DNA of 64,000 nucleotides from Nocardioides sp. Lineage in GTDB: Bacteria > Actinomycetota > Actinomycetes > Propionibacteriales > Nocardioidaceae. A program made the translations under genes and the position numbers. A model generated the notes under the pieces. It had not been told where the DNA came from. It saw nothing but the letters and a program-made list of their open reading frames with translations, and ran no database searches. Position 1 is the stretch's first letter, and the number at the start of each line of letters is the position of its first letter. The stretch spans positions 124,001 through 188,000 of the forward strand of contig JACJWV010000009.1 in NCBI GenBank assembly GCA_020636915.1. The letters are read 5' to 3'. Shown piece by piece: positions 32,754 through 40,235 of the stretch.

Positions 32754-33281
32754 ATGACCCTCGACCGTCCGGTCGCCCCGAACCCCTACGACCTGCTCCC
32801 CGCCGTGCCGTCGTTCACCGTCACCAGTGCCGACGTGACCGACGGCCAGCCGTTGAAGGACGACCAGGTCGCCGCTGAGGGCAACACCTCCCCGCAGCTG
32901 TCGTGGGAGGGCGCCCCCGAGGGCACGAAGAGCTTCACGGTGACCTGCTTCGACCCCGACGCCCCGACGCCGAGCGGCTTCTGGCACTGGGTCCTGGTCG
33001 ACCTCCCTGCGGACGTCACCTCGCTCGACACGGGCGCGGGCGCGGAGGGTGCCGACCTGCCGGGCAACGCGTTCATGTGCCGCAACGACGGCGGGTCGAA
33101 GGCGTTCATGGGCGCCGCTCCCCCGCAGGGCGACCAGGTGCACCGCTACTTCTTCGTGGTGCACGCGGTGAAGGAGGACAGCCTGGGCGTCGACTCCGAC
33201 GCGTCCCCGGCCGTCGTCTCGTTCAACCTGGCGTTCAAGACCGCAGGACGCGCCATCCTGCACGGCACCTACCAGTTCTGA
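32754..33281 (+). CDS. YbhB/YbcL family Raf-kinase-inhibitor-like (PEBP) protein
   Basis: A 175-residue phosphatidylethanolamine-binding-protein fold. Signatures: GNTSPQLSWEGAPEGTKSF, the ligand-site CFDPDAPTPSGFWHW with its Asp-Pro-Asp and His, and the PPQGDQVHRYFF stretch. No signal peptide. GAAGGAG precedes the ATG. Bacterial members are cytosolic or periplasmic with poorly known roles. Two nt separate it from the next gene, so it is cotranscribed with the ligase and amidohydrolase. Confidence 0.93.
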   Translation: MTLDRPVAPNPYDLLPAVPSFTVTSADVTDGQPLKDDQVAAEGNTSPQLSWEGAPEGTKSFTVTCFDPDAPTPSGFWHWVLVDLPADVTSLDTGAGAEGADLPGNAFMCRNDGGSKAFMGAAPPQGDQVHRYFFVVHAVKEDSLGVDSDASPAVVSFNLAFKTAGRAILHGTYQF

Positions 33282-33283
33282 CG

Positions 33284-34585
33284 ATGGGCACGGACTCGCC
33301 GGCCGGCCTCGTCCTCGTCGGCGGCTCGGTCGTGGACATGGCGGGGGTCGCCCGGGCCAAGTACGTCCCCGCGAGCCGGCTCGACGCCTTCCACCGGGTC
33401 GGCATGGGCGCCTCGCCGTCCTGGAGCGTCTTCACCGCCGACGGCTCGATCGCGTTCACCCCCGAGCTCGGCGTGGTCGGAGACCTGCGGATCCGCATCG
33501 ACCCGGCCGACCTCCGGGTCGTGGCCGACGGCGTCGGCTGGGCGCCCGGCGACCTGTGCACCCAGGACGGCCCGCCGTCGCCGATGTGCGGGCGCGCGGT
33601 CCTGCGCCGCGTGGTCGCGATGGCCCAGAGCGCGGGCCTGACGGCCCGGGTCGGCGCCGAGCTCGAGTGCACCCTGCTGGCCCCCGGCGGCGAGCACGCG
33701 TCGGGCAAGGGCTGGGCGCCGTACGGGCTCCGCAGCTCGCTGGAACGGGCCGCCTTCCTCGTCGACCTGACCGAGGCGGCCGAGCGGGCGGGGCTCGGCA
33801 TCGAGCAGCTGCACATGGAGTACGGGCACGACCAGCTCGAGATCTCCCTCTCCCCCACCGACCCGGTCTCCGCGGCCGACGACGTCATCCTGGCGCGGGT
33901 CGTCATCGGCCGGGCGGCCGAGCGGCACGGCATGAGGGTCTCCTTCTCGCCCGTCCCCTTCGCCGGCGACGCCGGCAACGGCGCCCACCTCCACCTGTCA
34001 CTGGCCGACGCCGGCGGGCCGGCCTTCTCAGGCGGCGACGGCCCGCGCGGGCTCACGCCGACGGGGTCGGCGGCCATCGCCGGCGTGCTCGAGACGCTGC
34101 CGGAGCTGATCGCCGTGTACGCCGGATCGACCCTCTCCGCCCGACGGCTCGTGCCCGGCAACTGGGCGGGCGCCGCGCTCTGCTGGGGGCTGGAGAACCG
34201 GGAGGCGGCCGTCCGGCTCGTCGCCGGCGGTACCGGCAGCGTCCACGGGGCCAACATCGAGCTCAAGGTCGTCGATCCCAGCTCGAACCCGTACCTGGCG
34301 GTCGCCGCCTTCCTCGGCAGCGCCTGCCTCGGGATCCAGCGCGAGCTCGCCCTGCCGGACGAGGTCGCCCAGAACCCGGTCGAGTCGCGCCGCACGCTCC
34401 AGGTCCTGCCGCCGCACCAGGCGGCAGCGCTCGACGCGCTCGAGGCGTCGGCGGTCGCCCGTGAGCTGCTCGGGGCGCCGGTCGTCGAGGGCCTGCTGGC
34501 CGTGCGTCGGCACGAGGTCAACACCTACTCCGGGCTCCCGATCGCCGAGGCCGCCGAGGCGCTGCGCCTGGCCTGGAGCTGCTGA
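33284..34585 (+). CDS. Glutamine-synthetase-family gamma-glutamyl ligase (FluG-like half)
   Basis: A 433-residue glutamine-synthetase-fold protein. The metal and ATP site motifs are recognisable: AELECTLL, GHDQLEISLSP, NGAHLHLSL, GLENREAAVRL and IELKVVDPSSNPYLA. It lacks the NPGxHxH and adenylylation-loop sequences of primary GlnA, so it probably gamma-glutamylates an amine other than ammonia. It is directly followed by a Fe/Zn-type amidohydrolase, the same two activities that are fused in fungal FluG proteins. The ATG lies 2 nt after the PEBP stop. Confidence 0.85.
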   Translation: MGTDSPAGLVLVGGSVVDMAGVARAKYVPASRLDAFHRVGMGASPSWSVFTADGSIAFTPELGVVGDLRIRIDPADLRVVADGVGWAPGDLCTQDGPPSPMCGRAVLRRVVAMAQSAGLTARVGAELECTLLAPGGEHASGKGWAPYGLRSSLERAAFLVDLTEAAERAGLGIEQLHMEYGHDQLEISLSPTDPVSAADDVILARVVIGRAAERHGMRVSFSPVPFAGDAGNGAHLHLSLADAGGPAFSGGDGPRGLTPTGSAAIAGVLETLPELIAVYAGSTLSARRLVPGNWAGAALCWGLENREAAVRLVAGGTGSVHGANIELKVVDPSSNPYLAVAAFLGSACLGIQRELALPDEVAQNPVESRRTLQVLPPHQAAALDALEASAVARELLGAPVVEGLLAVRRHEVNTYSGLPIAEAAEALRLAWSC

Positions 34586-34589
34586 GCAG

Positions 34590-35681
34590 ATGCGGGCCGG
34601 TGCACGGACCGATGCACGGGCCGAGGCGCTCGTGGAGCACCTGGGCGCGGTCCGCCTCGTCGACCACCACGTGCACGGCTGGTTCACCGAGCCGGGCGAC
34701 CGGGCCGCGTTCGAGTCGGCGCTCAACGAGGGGGCCACCGGACCGGTCAGCTCGGGGTTCGACCTCCCGGTGGGCGTCGCGGTGCGCCGCTGGTGCGCCC
34801 CGCTGCTCGGACTGCCCGCCCTCGCGCCCGCGGACGACTACTGGGAGGCGCGGGCGGCGACGCCGTACGACGAGCTGGTGCGGACCTTCGTCGACGCGGC
34901 CGGCGTCGACCACTGGATCGTCGACACCGGGCTGACGCCCGGGCTCCTCACCGACCCCGGGCCACGGTCGGAGGTCGTCCGCCTGGAGCTGCTCCTGTCC
35001 GAGGTCCTCGGCGAGAGCGACGTCCCCGGCGCGTTCCGCGAGCTGCTCCGACAGCGCGCCGCGGCACCCGAGGTCGTCGGCGCGAAGACGATCGCGGCGT
35101 ACCGCTGCGGCCTCGACATCGACTGGTCCCGTCCCGACGACGCCGCGGTGGCTGCGCACGCCCAGAGGTCCGGAGAGCGGGTCGTCGACCCGGTGCTCGT
35201 GGCGTTCGGGGTCCACGAGGCGGTCGCGCTCGGGCTGCCGCTCCAGGTGCACACCGGCTTCGGCGACCGCGACCTGGACCTCCTCGGCGCCAACCCGCTG
35301 CACCTCACGCCGCTGATCCGGGCGGTCGAGAGCCCGGTGCTGCTCTTGCACTGCTACCCGTACCACCGCGAGGCCGGCTACCTCGCGCAGGCCTTCGAGC
35401 ACGTCTCCTTCGACGTCGGGCTCGCGATCAGCCACCTCGGCGCGCGCTCGGTCGAGCTGGTCGCCGAGGCGATGGAGCTGGCGCCGTTCGCGAAGCAGCT
35501 CTACTCCTCGGACGCGTACGGACTCCCCGAGCTGCACCTCCTCGGCTCGGTGCTGTGGCGGCGCGCGATGGCCGAGGTCCTCGGCGGGTGGGTACGCCGC
35601 GGCGACTGGTCGGCAGTAGACGCGATCCGGGTCGTCGACCTCGTCGCAGGAGAGAACGCCCGCCGCGTCTACCGGCTCTGA
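34590..35681 (+). CDS. Amidohydrolase-superfamily protein (FluG-like half)
   Basis: A 363-residue metal-dependent hydrolase of the amidohydrolase-2 type. The first metal-binding pair is VDHHVHGWF near residue 30; GAKTIAAYRCGL near 165 gives the carboxylate or lysine region; LQVHTGFGDRD near 225, LLLHCYPYHREAGYLA near 255 and YSSDAYGLPE near 300 supply the remaining His and Asp. It begins 4 nt after the ligase stop. Such proteins cleave or decarboxylate glutamylated or aromatic acids; the natural substrate is unknown. Confidence 0.85.
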   Translation: MRAGARTDARAEALVEHLGAVRLVDHHVHGWFTEPGDRAAFESALNEGATGPVSSGFDLPVGVAVRRWCAPLLGLPALAPADDYWEARAATPYDELVRTFVDAAGVDHWIVDTGLTPGLLTDPGPRSEVVRLELLLSEVLGESDVPGAFRELLRQRAAAPEVVGAKTIAAYRCGLDIDWSRPDDAAVAAHAQRSGERVVDPVLVAFGVHEAVALGLPLQVHTGFGDRDLDLLGANPLHLTPLIRAVESPVLLLHCYPYHREAGYLAQAFEHVSFDVGLAISHLGARSVELVAEAMELAPFAKQLYSSDAYGLPELHLLGSVLWRRAMAEVLGGWVRRGDWSAVDAIRVVDLVAGENARRVYRL

Positions 35682-35729
35682 TCGGGTGTGTCCCTGCCGA
35701 CGTCCGCCGCAGGCCGATACTGTCGCCGG

Positions 35730-36611
35730 ATGGCCACCCGTGAGCAGCCCGTCCCGCGTCGCCGGCTCAGACCGACGCTGGCGGCGCTGACCGCGGCCGT
35801 CCTGGTGGGCACGGGTGTCGCGGCCCACGGCGCCGGGCCGGACCCGCGTCCCGAGGCGACCATCCTCAGCGCGTCCTGGGGCACGGACGACGCCGTCGGC
35901 TGCCCGACCGGGGAGACCGGCCTCGACAACATCCCGGTCACCTTCAACTGGTTCATCGACCCCGCGTCGATCCAGACCACCGACTTCGAGATCGTGCGCA
36001 GCGACGGCACGTCGACCACGCCGGTCTGCGCGCTGCAGTTCCCCCCGGACGAGCCCGACGAGGCGCAGACGGTGAACCTCATCGGAGACTTCGGCGACTC
36101 GGTCGACGGCCCGACGCCCGAGGCGGTCCGCGTCGTCGGCGCCCTGCGAGGTCACGGCCCCCAGACGACCCGGTCGAAGCCGGTCGGACACCTGGCTGCC
36201 GATGTCGACCCGATCTCGGGTGGTCCCTACATCGTCGACGCCTGGACGATCAGGCCCGCCGTCTACGCCGGCGACCCCAACCGGTGCACGGTCGGCAGGA
36301 CCTTCGTGCGCGTCATGTGGTCCAACGGGCTCACCGCCTACCCCACGGGCGCCGAGGTCGGCGAACCGGTGGTGGCGTCGTACCGCGCGATCTACCGGAC
36401 GACGAACGGCCGGGTCGTACGGATGAAGCCGCTCGCCGTCGCCGACCTGTACGACCAGTCGACGACCTTCAACTCCGACAACATGCACGACCTGTGCCTG
36501 CCCCGGCGCCCACGCGGCGCTCAGCTCGTGCGCATCACGATCGCTGCCGGGCTGATCCAGGACCCCAACGGCGACCCGAACCTCGCGCAGCGGTTCACCC
36601 GGGTGCCCTGA
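35730..36611 (+). CDS. Secreted protein of unknown function
   Basis: A 293-residue protein with an N-terminal signal: basic RRRLRP, hydrophobic LAALTAAVLVGTGVAA, then cleavage near AHGAG around residue 35. The mature part is beta-rich (VTFNWFIDP, TTDFEIVRSDGT) and holds about four cysteines in two likely disulfides. No catalytic motif or anchor is visible. The ATG follows TACTGT by 6 nt, so the mRNA is probably leaderless. A large hairpin follows the gene. Confidence 0.75.
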   Translation: MATREQPVPRRRLRPTLAALTAAVLVGTGVAAHGAGPDPRPEATILSASWGTDDAVGCPTGETGLDNIPVTFNWFIDPASIQTTDFEIVRSDGTSTTPVCALQFPPDEPDEAQTVNLIGDFGDSVDGPTPEAVRVVGALRGHGPQTTRSKPVGHLAADVDPISGGPYIVDAWTIRPAVYAGDPNRCTVGRTFVRVMWSNGLTAYPTGAEVGEPVVASYRAIYRTTNGRVVRMKPLAVADLYDQSTTFNSDNMHDLCLPRRPRGAQLVRITIAAGLIQDPNGDPNLAQRFTRVP

Positions 36612-36631
36612 CTCCGCCGCCGTCGCGGTTG

Positions 36632-36697
36632 TCGGGTCGTGTGCCTGAGAACGCGCCCTAGCCCGCGCCCTAGCCCGTTCTGGGGCACACGACCCGA
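36632..36697. terminator. Long hairpin with duplicated loop sequence
   Basis: TCGGGTCGTGTGCC (36632-36645) pairs with GGCACACGACCCGA (36684-36697); after a 2-nt mismatch the stem continues with AGAACG (36648-36653) against CGTTCT (36676-36681). The loop contains GCGCCCTAGCC twice. It lies 20 nt after the secreted protein's stop and 27 nt before the next gene; no T-run on either strand. Probably a terminator or barrier, possibly a mobile repeat. Confidence 0.65.
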
Positions 36698-36723
36698 GCG
36701 CGGCCTGTGAGACGGTCGGGACC

Positions 36724-37161
36724 ATGCGTCGACGGCGGTGCCCGCGACGACTCGCTCGAGGCATTCGCCCCGGGTCGATCGACCTCGACCTGCGCCGGCA
36801 CCGGCTGGGTCAGGCGGCCGACGGGGACGGCTACCGGGTGTCGGGCTTCGAGTACTACCGCGTCGCGGCCGGACAGGTGCGGATGATCGGCGGGCCGGGC
36901 GCCGACGAGTTCGGGTACGACGGCTGCACCGTGCACGTGCGCGGCAACGGCGGTGCCGACCGCATGCACTGGACCTACGGCGACGCGGGGTGTGGCGACC
37001 ACACCCGTTTCCGGGTCCTGGGTGGCCGCGGCGACGACCGGATGCGAGGCGGCTGGTACCGCGACCACCTCGACGGCGGCCCCGACACCGACCTCGCTCG
37101 CGGCCTGGGCGACGTCGACTGGTGCCGCGCCGAGACGGTGCGAGGCTGCGAGGAGCCCTGA
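36724..37161 (+). CDS. Small glycine/aspartate-repeat protein resembling the end of an RTX-type calcium-binding protein
   Basis: A 145-residue protein. The C-terminal half has GGRGDDRMRGGWYRDHLDGG, close to the GGxGxDxxx nonapeptide of RTX calcium-binding proteins, and the final DWCRAETVRGCEEP is the usual end of such actinobacterial proteins. No signal peptide is present and the N-terminus is very basic, so this may be the surviving 3' end of a larger secreted protein. GACGGT lies 7 nt before the ATG, so it may still be transcribed. Status as gene or remnant is open. Confidence 0.55.
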   Translation: MRRRRCPRRLARGIRPGSIDLDLRRHRLGQAADGDGYRVSGFEYYRVAAGQVRMIGGPGADEFGYDGCTVHVRGNGGADRMHWTYGDAGCGDHTRFRVLGGRGDDRMRGGWYRDHLDGGPDTDLARGLGDVDWCRAETVRGCEEP

Positions 37162-37215
37162 GGCCTCAACCTGGATCCACCGCTGTCCGGCTGCTGCGCG
37201 CCACCATCCGGGGGC

Positions 37216-37812
37216 TCAGGCGCCGCGCAACAGCTCCTCGAAGGGCGTCGGGTCGGCGAACTCGTCCTCGACCGTGCGGGTACGACGACGCGGGGCGCCG
37301 TGGAGCAGGCCCACGAGCTCTCCCGCGGCCCGGTCGATCCGCTCGTCCAGGCCGGGGTGACCGAAGTCCTCGCTCGCGGCGAAGACCCCGGTCGGGACGA
37401 CGGTCGCCCGCAGATAGCTGAAGAGCGGCCGCAGCGCGTGGTCGAGCACCAGCGAGTGCCGGGCAGTGCCGGCGGTCGCGCCGACCAGCACCGGCTTGCC
37501 CTCGAGCGTCCCGGGCTCGAGCACGTCGAAGAACGTCTTGAAGAGCCCGGAGTAGCTCGCGGAGAACACCGGCGTGACCACGATGAGCGCGTCGGCCCGG
37601 CGTACGGTCTCGAGGGCCTCGGCCAGCTCGCCGGTGGCGAAGCCGGTGAGCAGGTGGTCCGCCAGCGGGTGGGCCAACGGGCGCAGCTCGATCACGTCGA
37701 CCTCGACCGGCTCGTGGGCGGCGCGCACGGTCGCGGCGGCCAGCCGGTCGGCGAGCAGGCGCGTCGAGGACGGCACGCTGAGGCCGGCGCTGATCACGGC
37801 GATGCGGGTCAT
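37216..37812 (-). CDS. NADPH-dependent FMN reductase (CE1759 type)
   Basis: A 198-residue flavodoxin-fold reductase. It starts MTRIAVISAGLSVPSSTRLLAD (phosphate-binding loop for FMN) and has TPVFSASYSGLFKTFFD near residue 85 and GATAGTARHS near 118. It overlaps the upstream LLM gene by 4 nt (ATGA), a pair known as the CE1758/CE1759 families. It should reduce FMN with NADPH and hand it to the monooxygenase. Confidence 0.92.
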   Translation of the reverse strand: MTRIAVISAGLSVPSSTRLLADRLAAATVRAAHEPVEVDVIELRPLAHPLADHLLTGFATGELAEALETVRRADALIVVTPVFSASYSGLFKTFFDVLEPGTLEGKPVLVGATAGTARHSLVLDHALRPLFSYLRATVVPTGVFAASEDFGHPGLDERIDRAAGELVGLLHGAPRRRTRTVEDEFADPTPFEELLRGA

Positions 37813-38951
37813 GCGTGGACCTCCTCACGGTCGGTGGTGCCGGTGACGTCGTCGACGGCGTGCACCGTCGAGTCGTGCGAGCCCCCGGCGGCCGCGACGA
37901 GGGAGGCGTGGGTGGGCGCGTCCGGGATGTGCTCGGGCCGGCCCTCGGCGAAGCCCTTGCGCATCTCCGGCAGGATCTCGCCGAGCAGGTCGAGCTGCTC
38001 GAGCACGGTCTTCAGCGGCAGGCCGGCGTGGTCGACCAGGAACAGCTGGCGCTGGTAGTGGCCGACGTAGTCGCGGAACGACAGCGTCCGCTCCAGCACC
38101 TGCTGCGGCGACCCGACGGTCAACGGCGTGGCCTCGGTGAAGTCCTCCAGGGAGGGGCCGTGCCCGTAGACCGGGGCGTTGTCGAAGTACGGGCGGAACT
38201 CGTCCACCGCGTCCTGGCTGTTCGGGCGCATGAAGAACTGCCCGCCGAGGCCGACGATCGCGGTGTCCGCGGGTCCGTGGCCGTAGTGCTCGAAGCGGCG
38301 GCGGTAGAGGTCGACCATCTGCTGGGTGTGGCCGGCCGGCCAGAAGATGTGGTTGTGGAAGAAGCCGTCGCCGTAGTACGCCGCCTGCTCGGCGATCTCG
38401 GGGCTGCGGATCGAGCCGTGCCACACGAACGGCGGCACGCCGTCCAGCGGACGCGGCGTCGAGGTGTACCCCTGGAGCGGCGTGCGGAACCTGCCCTCCC
38501 AGTCCACGACGTCCTCGGTCCAGAGCCGGCGCAGCAGCGCGTAGTTCTCGATGGCGAGGTTGATGCCCTGGCGGATGTCCTTGCCGAACCACGGGTAGAC
38601 CGGGCCGGTGTTGCCGCGCCCCATCATCAGGTCGACACGGCCGTCGGTGAGGTGCTGGATCTTGGCGTAGTCCTCCGCGATCAGCACCGGGTCGGTCGTG
38701 GTGATCAGCGTCGTCGCGGTCGACAAGATGATGTCGTCGGTCTTCGCGCCGATGTAGGCCAGCGTCGCCGTCGGGTTGGAGGCGACGAACGGCGGGTTGT
38801 GGTGCTCGCCGGTCGCGAACACGTCCAGCCCGACCTCTTCGGCCTTCTTCGCGATCTCGACCGTCGCCTTGATCCGCTCGTGCTCGGTCGGGGTCCGGCC
38901 GGTCGTCGGGTCCGGCGTGACGTCACCGACGGTGAAGATGCCGATCTGCAT
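37809..38951 (-). CDS. LLM-class flavin-dependent oxidoreductase (CE1758 type)
   Basis: A 380-residue luciferase-like monooxygenase. Characteristic sequences are FATGEHHNPPFV near residue 45, DLMMGRGNTGPVYPWFG near 110 and PFVWHGSIRSPEIAEQAA near 180. It uses reduced FMN from the downstream partner and oxygen. Substrate unknown; family members act on sulfur compounds or aliphatic/aromatic acids. An inverted repeat at 39003-39022 lies 52 nt upstream and may control the operon. Confidence 0.92.
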   Translation of the reverse strand: MQIGIFTVGDVTPDPTTGRTPTEHERIKATVEIAKKAEEVGLDVFATGEHHNPPFVASNPTATLAYIGAKTDDIILSTATTLITTTDPVLIAEDYAKIQHLTDGRVDLMMGRGNTGPVYPWFGKDIRQGINLAIENYALLRRLWTEDVVDWEGRFRTPLQGYTSTPRPLDGVPPFVWHGSIRSPEIAEQAAYYGDGFFHNHIFWPAGHTQQMVDLYRRRFEHYGHGPADTAIVGLGGQFFMRPNSQDAVDEFRPYFDNAPVYGHGPSLEDFTEATPLTVGSPQQVLERTLSFRDYVGHYQRQLFLVDHAGLPLKTVLEQLDLLGEILPEMRKGFAEGRPEHIPDAPTHASLVAAAGGSHDSTVHAVDDVTGTTDREEVHA

Positions 38952-39002
38952 GTCCGCTCACTGTCCTCTGGGTGGGTGTGGCCGCTGCCGAGGCGACCGA
39001 TG

Positions 39003-39022
39003 GTAGTTGAATCACGAACTAC
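39003..39022. promoter_or_regulatory. Operator-like inverted repeat GTAGTT-N8-AACTAC
   Basis: A 6-bp perfect inverted repeat with an 8-nt centre, AT-rich against the background, in the gap between the LLM operon and a divergent membrane gene. TAGTT/AACTA half-sites are common in MarR- and HxlR-type operators; no regulator is adjacent. Confidence 0.55.
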
Positions 39023-39070
39023 GTGTCTCAACGGCAGCCGGACCTCCACTATTCCTGGCACCATCCTCGC

Positions 39071-39649
39071 GTGAGGAGAGTCCCCGTCTGGGTCCCGGCC
39101 GCAGTCCTGCTGCTCACGGTCGGGCAGCTGGCCGTCGCCGAGTGGGTGCCCGGGATCGAGCGGTTCGCGGACAAGGCCTTCGGGGCGCGGCTGATCGCCT
39201 ACCCCCTGCTGATGCTGCTCGCCCCCGCCGTCTGGTGGCTGGCGAACCGACGACGGCAGCCGCGTCCGGCGCCGCCGTACGGCGCCTTCACCCTGGTCAT
39301 GCTGCCGTTCCTGGTGGACGTCACCGGCAACACGCTCGACCTCTACGACGCCGTGGGGTGGTGGGACGACTTCAACCACTTCTTCAACTGGTTCCTGCTG
39401 CTGACCGGCCTCGGACTGCTGCTGTGCGGCTCCGTGCGCCCGTCCTGGGCGGTCGTCGTGACCGTGTGCGGACTCGGCGCGATCCTCGCGATCGGGTGGG
39501 AGGTCGGCGAGTGGTGGACGTTCATCCGCCACGGTACGGAGCTCGACACGGCCTACGAGGACACCTTGGGTGACGAGGTGCTGGGCACGCTCGGAGCGCT
39601 CTGCGCCGGGCTGCTGGTGGCGCGGGTCAGCCGGTCGGCGACGCCGTGA
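39071..39649 (+). CDS. Multi-pass membrane protein (DUF2238-like)
   Basis: A 192-residue protein with about six hydrophobic segments. Conserved-looking polar residues inside or next to membranes are DVTGNTLDLYD, WWDDFNHFFNWFLL and GWEVGEWW, recalling DUF2238 proteins. No function known. GTG 39071 was chosen because CACCAT lies 6 nt upstream; GTG 39023 would add 16 residues and place the start inside the palindrome region. Its last 23 nt overlap the end of the convergent sortase gene. Confidence 0.75.
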   Translation: MRRVPVWVPAAVLLLTVGQLAVAEWVPGIERFADKAFGARLIAYPLLMLLAPAVWWLANRRRQPRPAPPYGAFTLVMLPFLVDVTGNTLDLYDAVGWWDDFNHFFNWFLLLTGLGLLLCGSVRPSWAVVVTVCGLGAILAIGWEVGEWWTFIRHGTELDTAYEDTLGDEVLGTLGALCAGLLVARVSRSATP

Positions 39650-40235
39650 CGACGACGTTGCTCAGGTAGCGCTCACCGTCCCAGTCCTCGCAGGTCAGGA
39701 CGACCAGGCGCCCGGGGACCTCCTGGCTGAAGAGCCGACGGGCCTGGTCGGCGATCCGGCCCTTGCGGTAGACGCGGACGTCTCGCACCTCGTAAGCGAG
39801 CCGGCCGCGATCGGTGCGGACGGCGATCCGGTCACCTGGTCGCAGGTCCTCGAGGTCGTCGAGCGCGCCGCCGCCCGTGTGCACCGTGTGGCCCGCTATC
39901 AGGGCGCTCCCGGTCGCCGCTCCGGGCTTCGCGCCGTCCGCCCACCACCCGAGCGTCGCCGGGTCGCTCGGGGGGACCAACGTGCGGTCCGGTGCGCGGA
40001 CCGGCAGGACCGCGGCATCGACGTGCAGGGCGGGGATCCGGACCCGCTCGGGCGCACCCGGGACCGGTTTCGCCATGTCGGGCGCTGCCGTCGTACCGGT
40101 CACCGGCGCGTGCTGCGAGGGCGCGCTCGGGTCGGCCGAGACCGCCCCCGTCGGCTGCGACCACCAGGCGAACGCCCCCGCGGCCGCCAGGGCGAACCCG
40201 GCCGCCGCGAGGACGGAGGTGCGAGGGTCAGGCAC
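39627..40235 (-). CDS. Class F sortase
   Basis: A 202-residue membrane-anchored transpeptidase that attaches surface proteins to the cell wall. An N-terminal membrane helix (about residues 8-28) is followed by a Pro/Ala linker and the sortase barrel. Catalytic residues: His in LIAGHTVHTG, Cys in LVVLTCEDW, Arg in GERYLSN. The GTG start overlaps the end of the upstream repeat protein gene by 8 nt. The tight coupling makes that protein its likely substrate. Confidence 0.9.
   Translation of the reverse strand: MPDPRTSVLAAAGFALAAAGAFAWWSQPTGAVSADPSAPSQHAPVTGTTAAPDMAKPVPGAPERVRIPALHVDAAVLPVRAPDRTLVPPSDPATLGWWADGAKPGAATGSALIAGHTVHTGGGALDDLEDLRPGDRIAVRTDRGRLAYEVRDVRVYRKGRIADQARRLFSQEVPGRLVVLTCEDWDGERYLSNVVVTASPTG

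Noticed and set aside
33284..34585. Primary glutamine synthetase (glnA)
   Set aside because: The adenylylation loop and typical GlnA signatures are missing and the context is catabolic, so a gamma-glutamyl ligase is more likely. The same applies to the gene at 47853.
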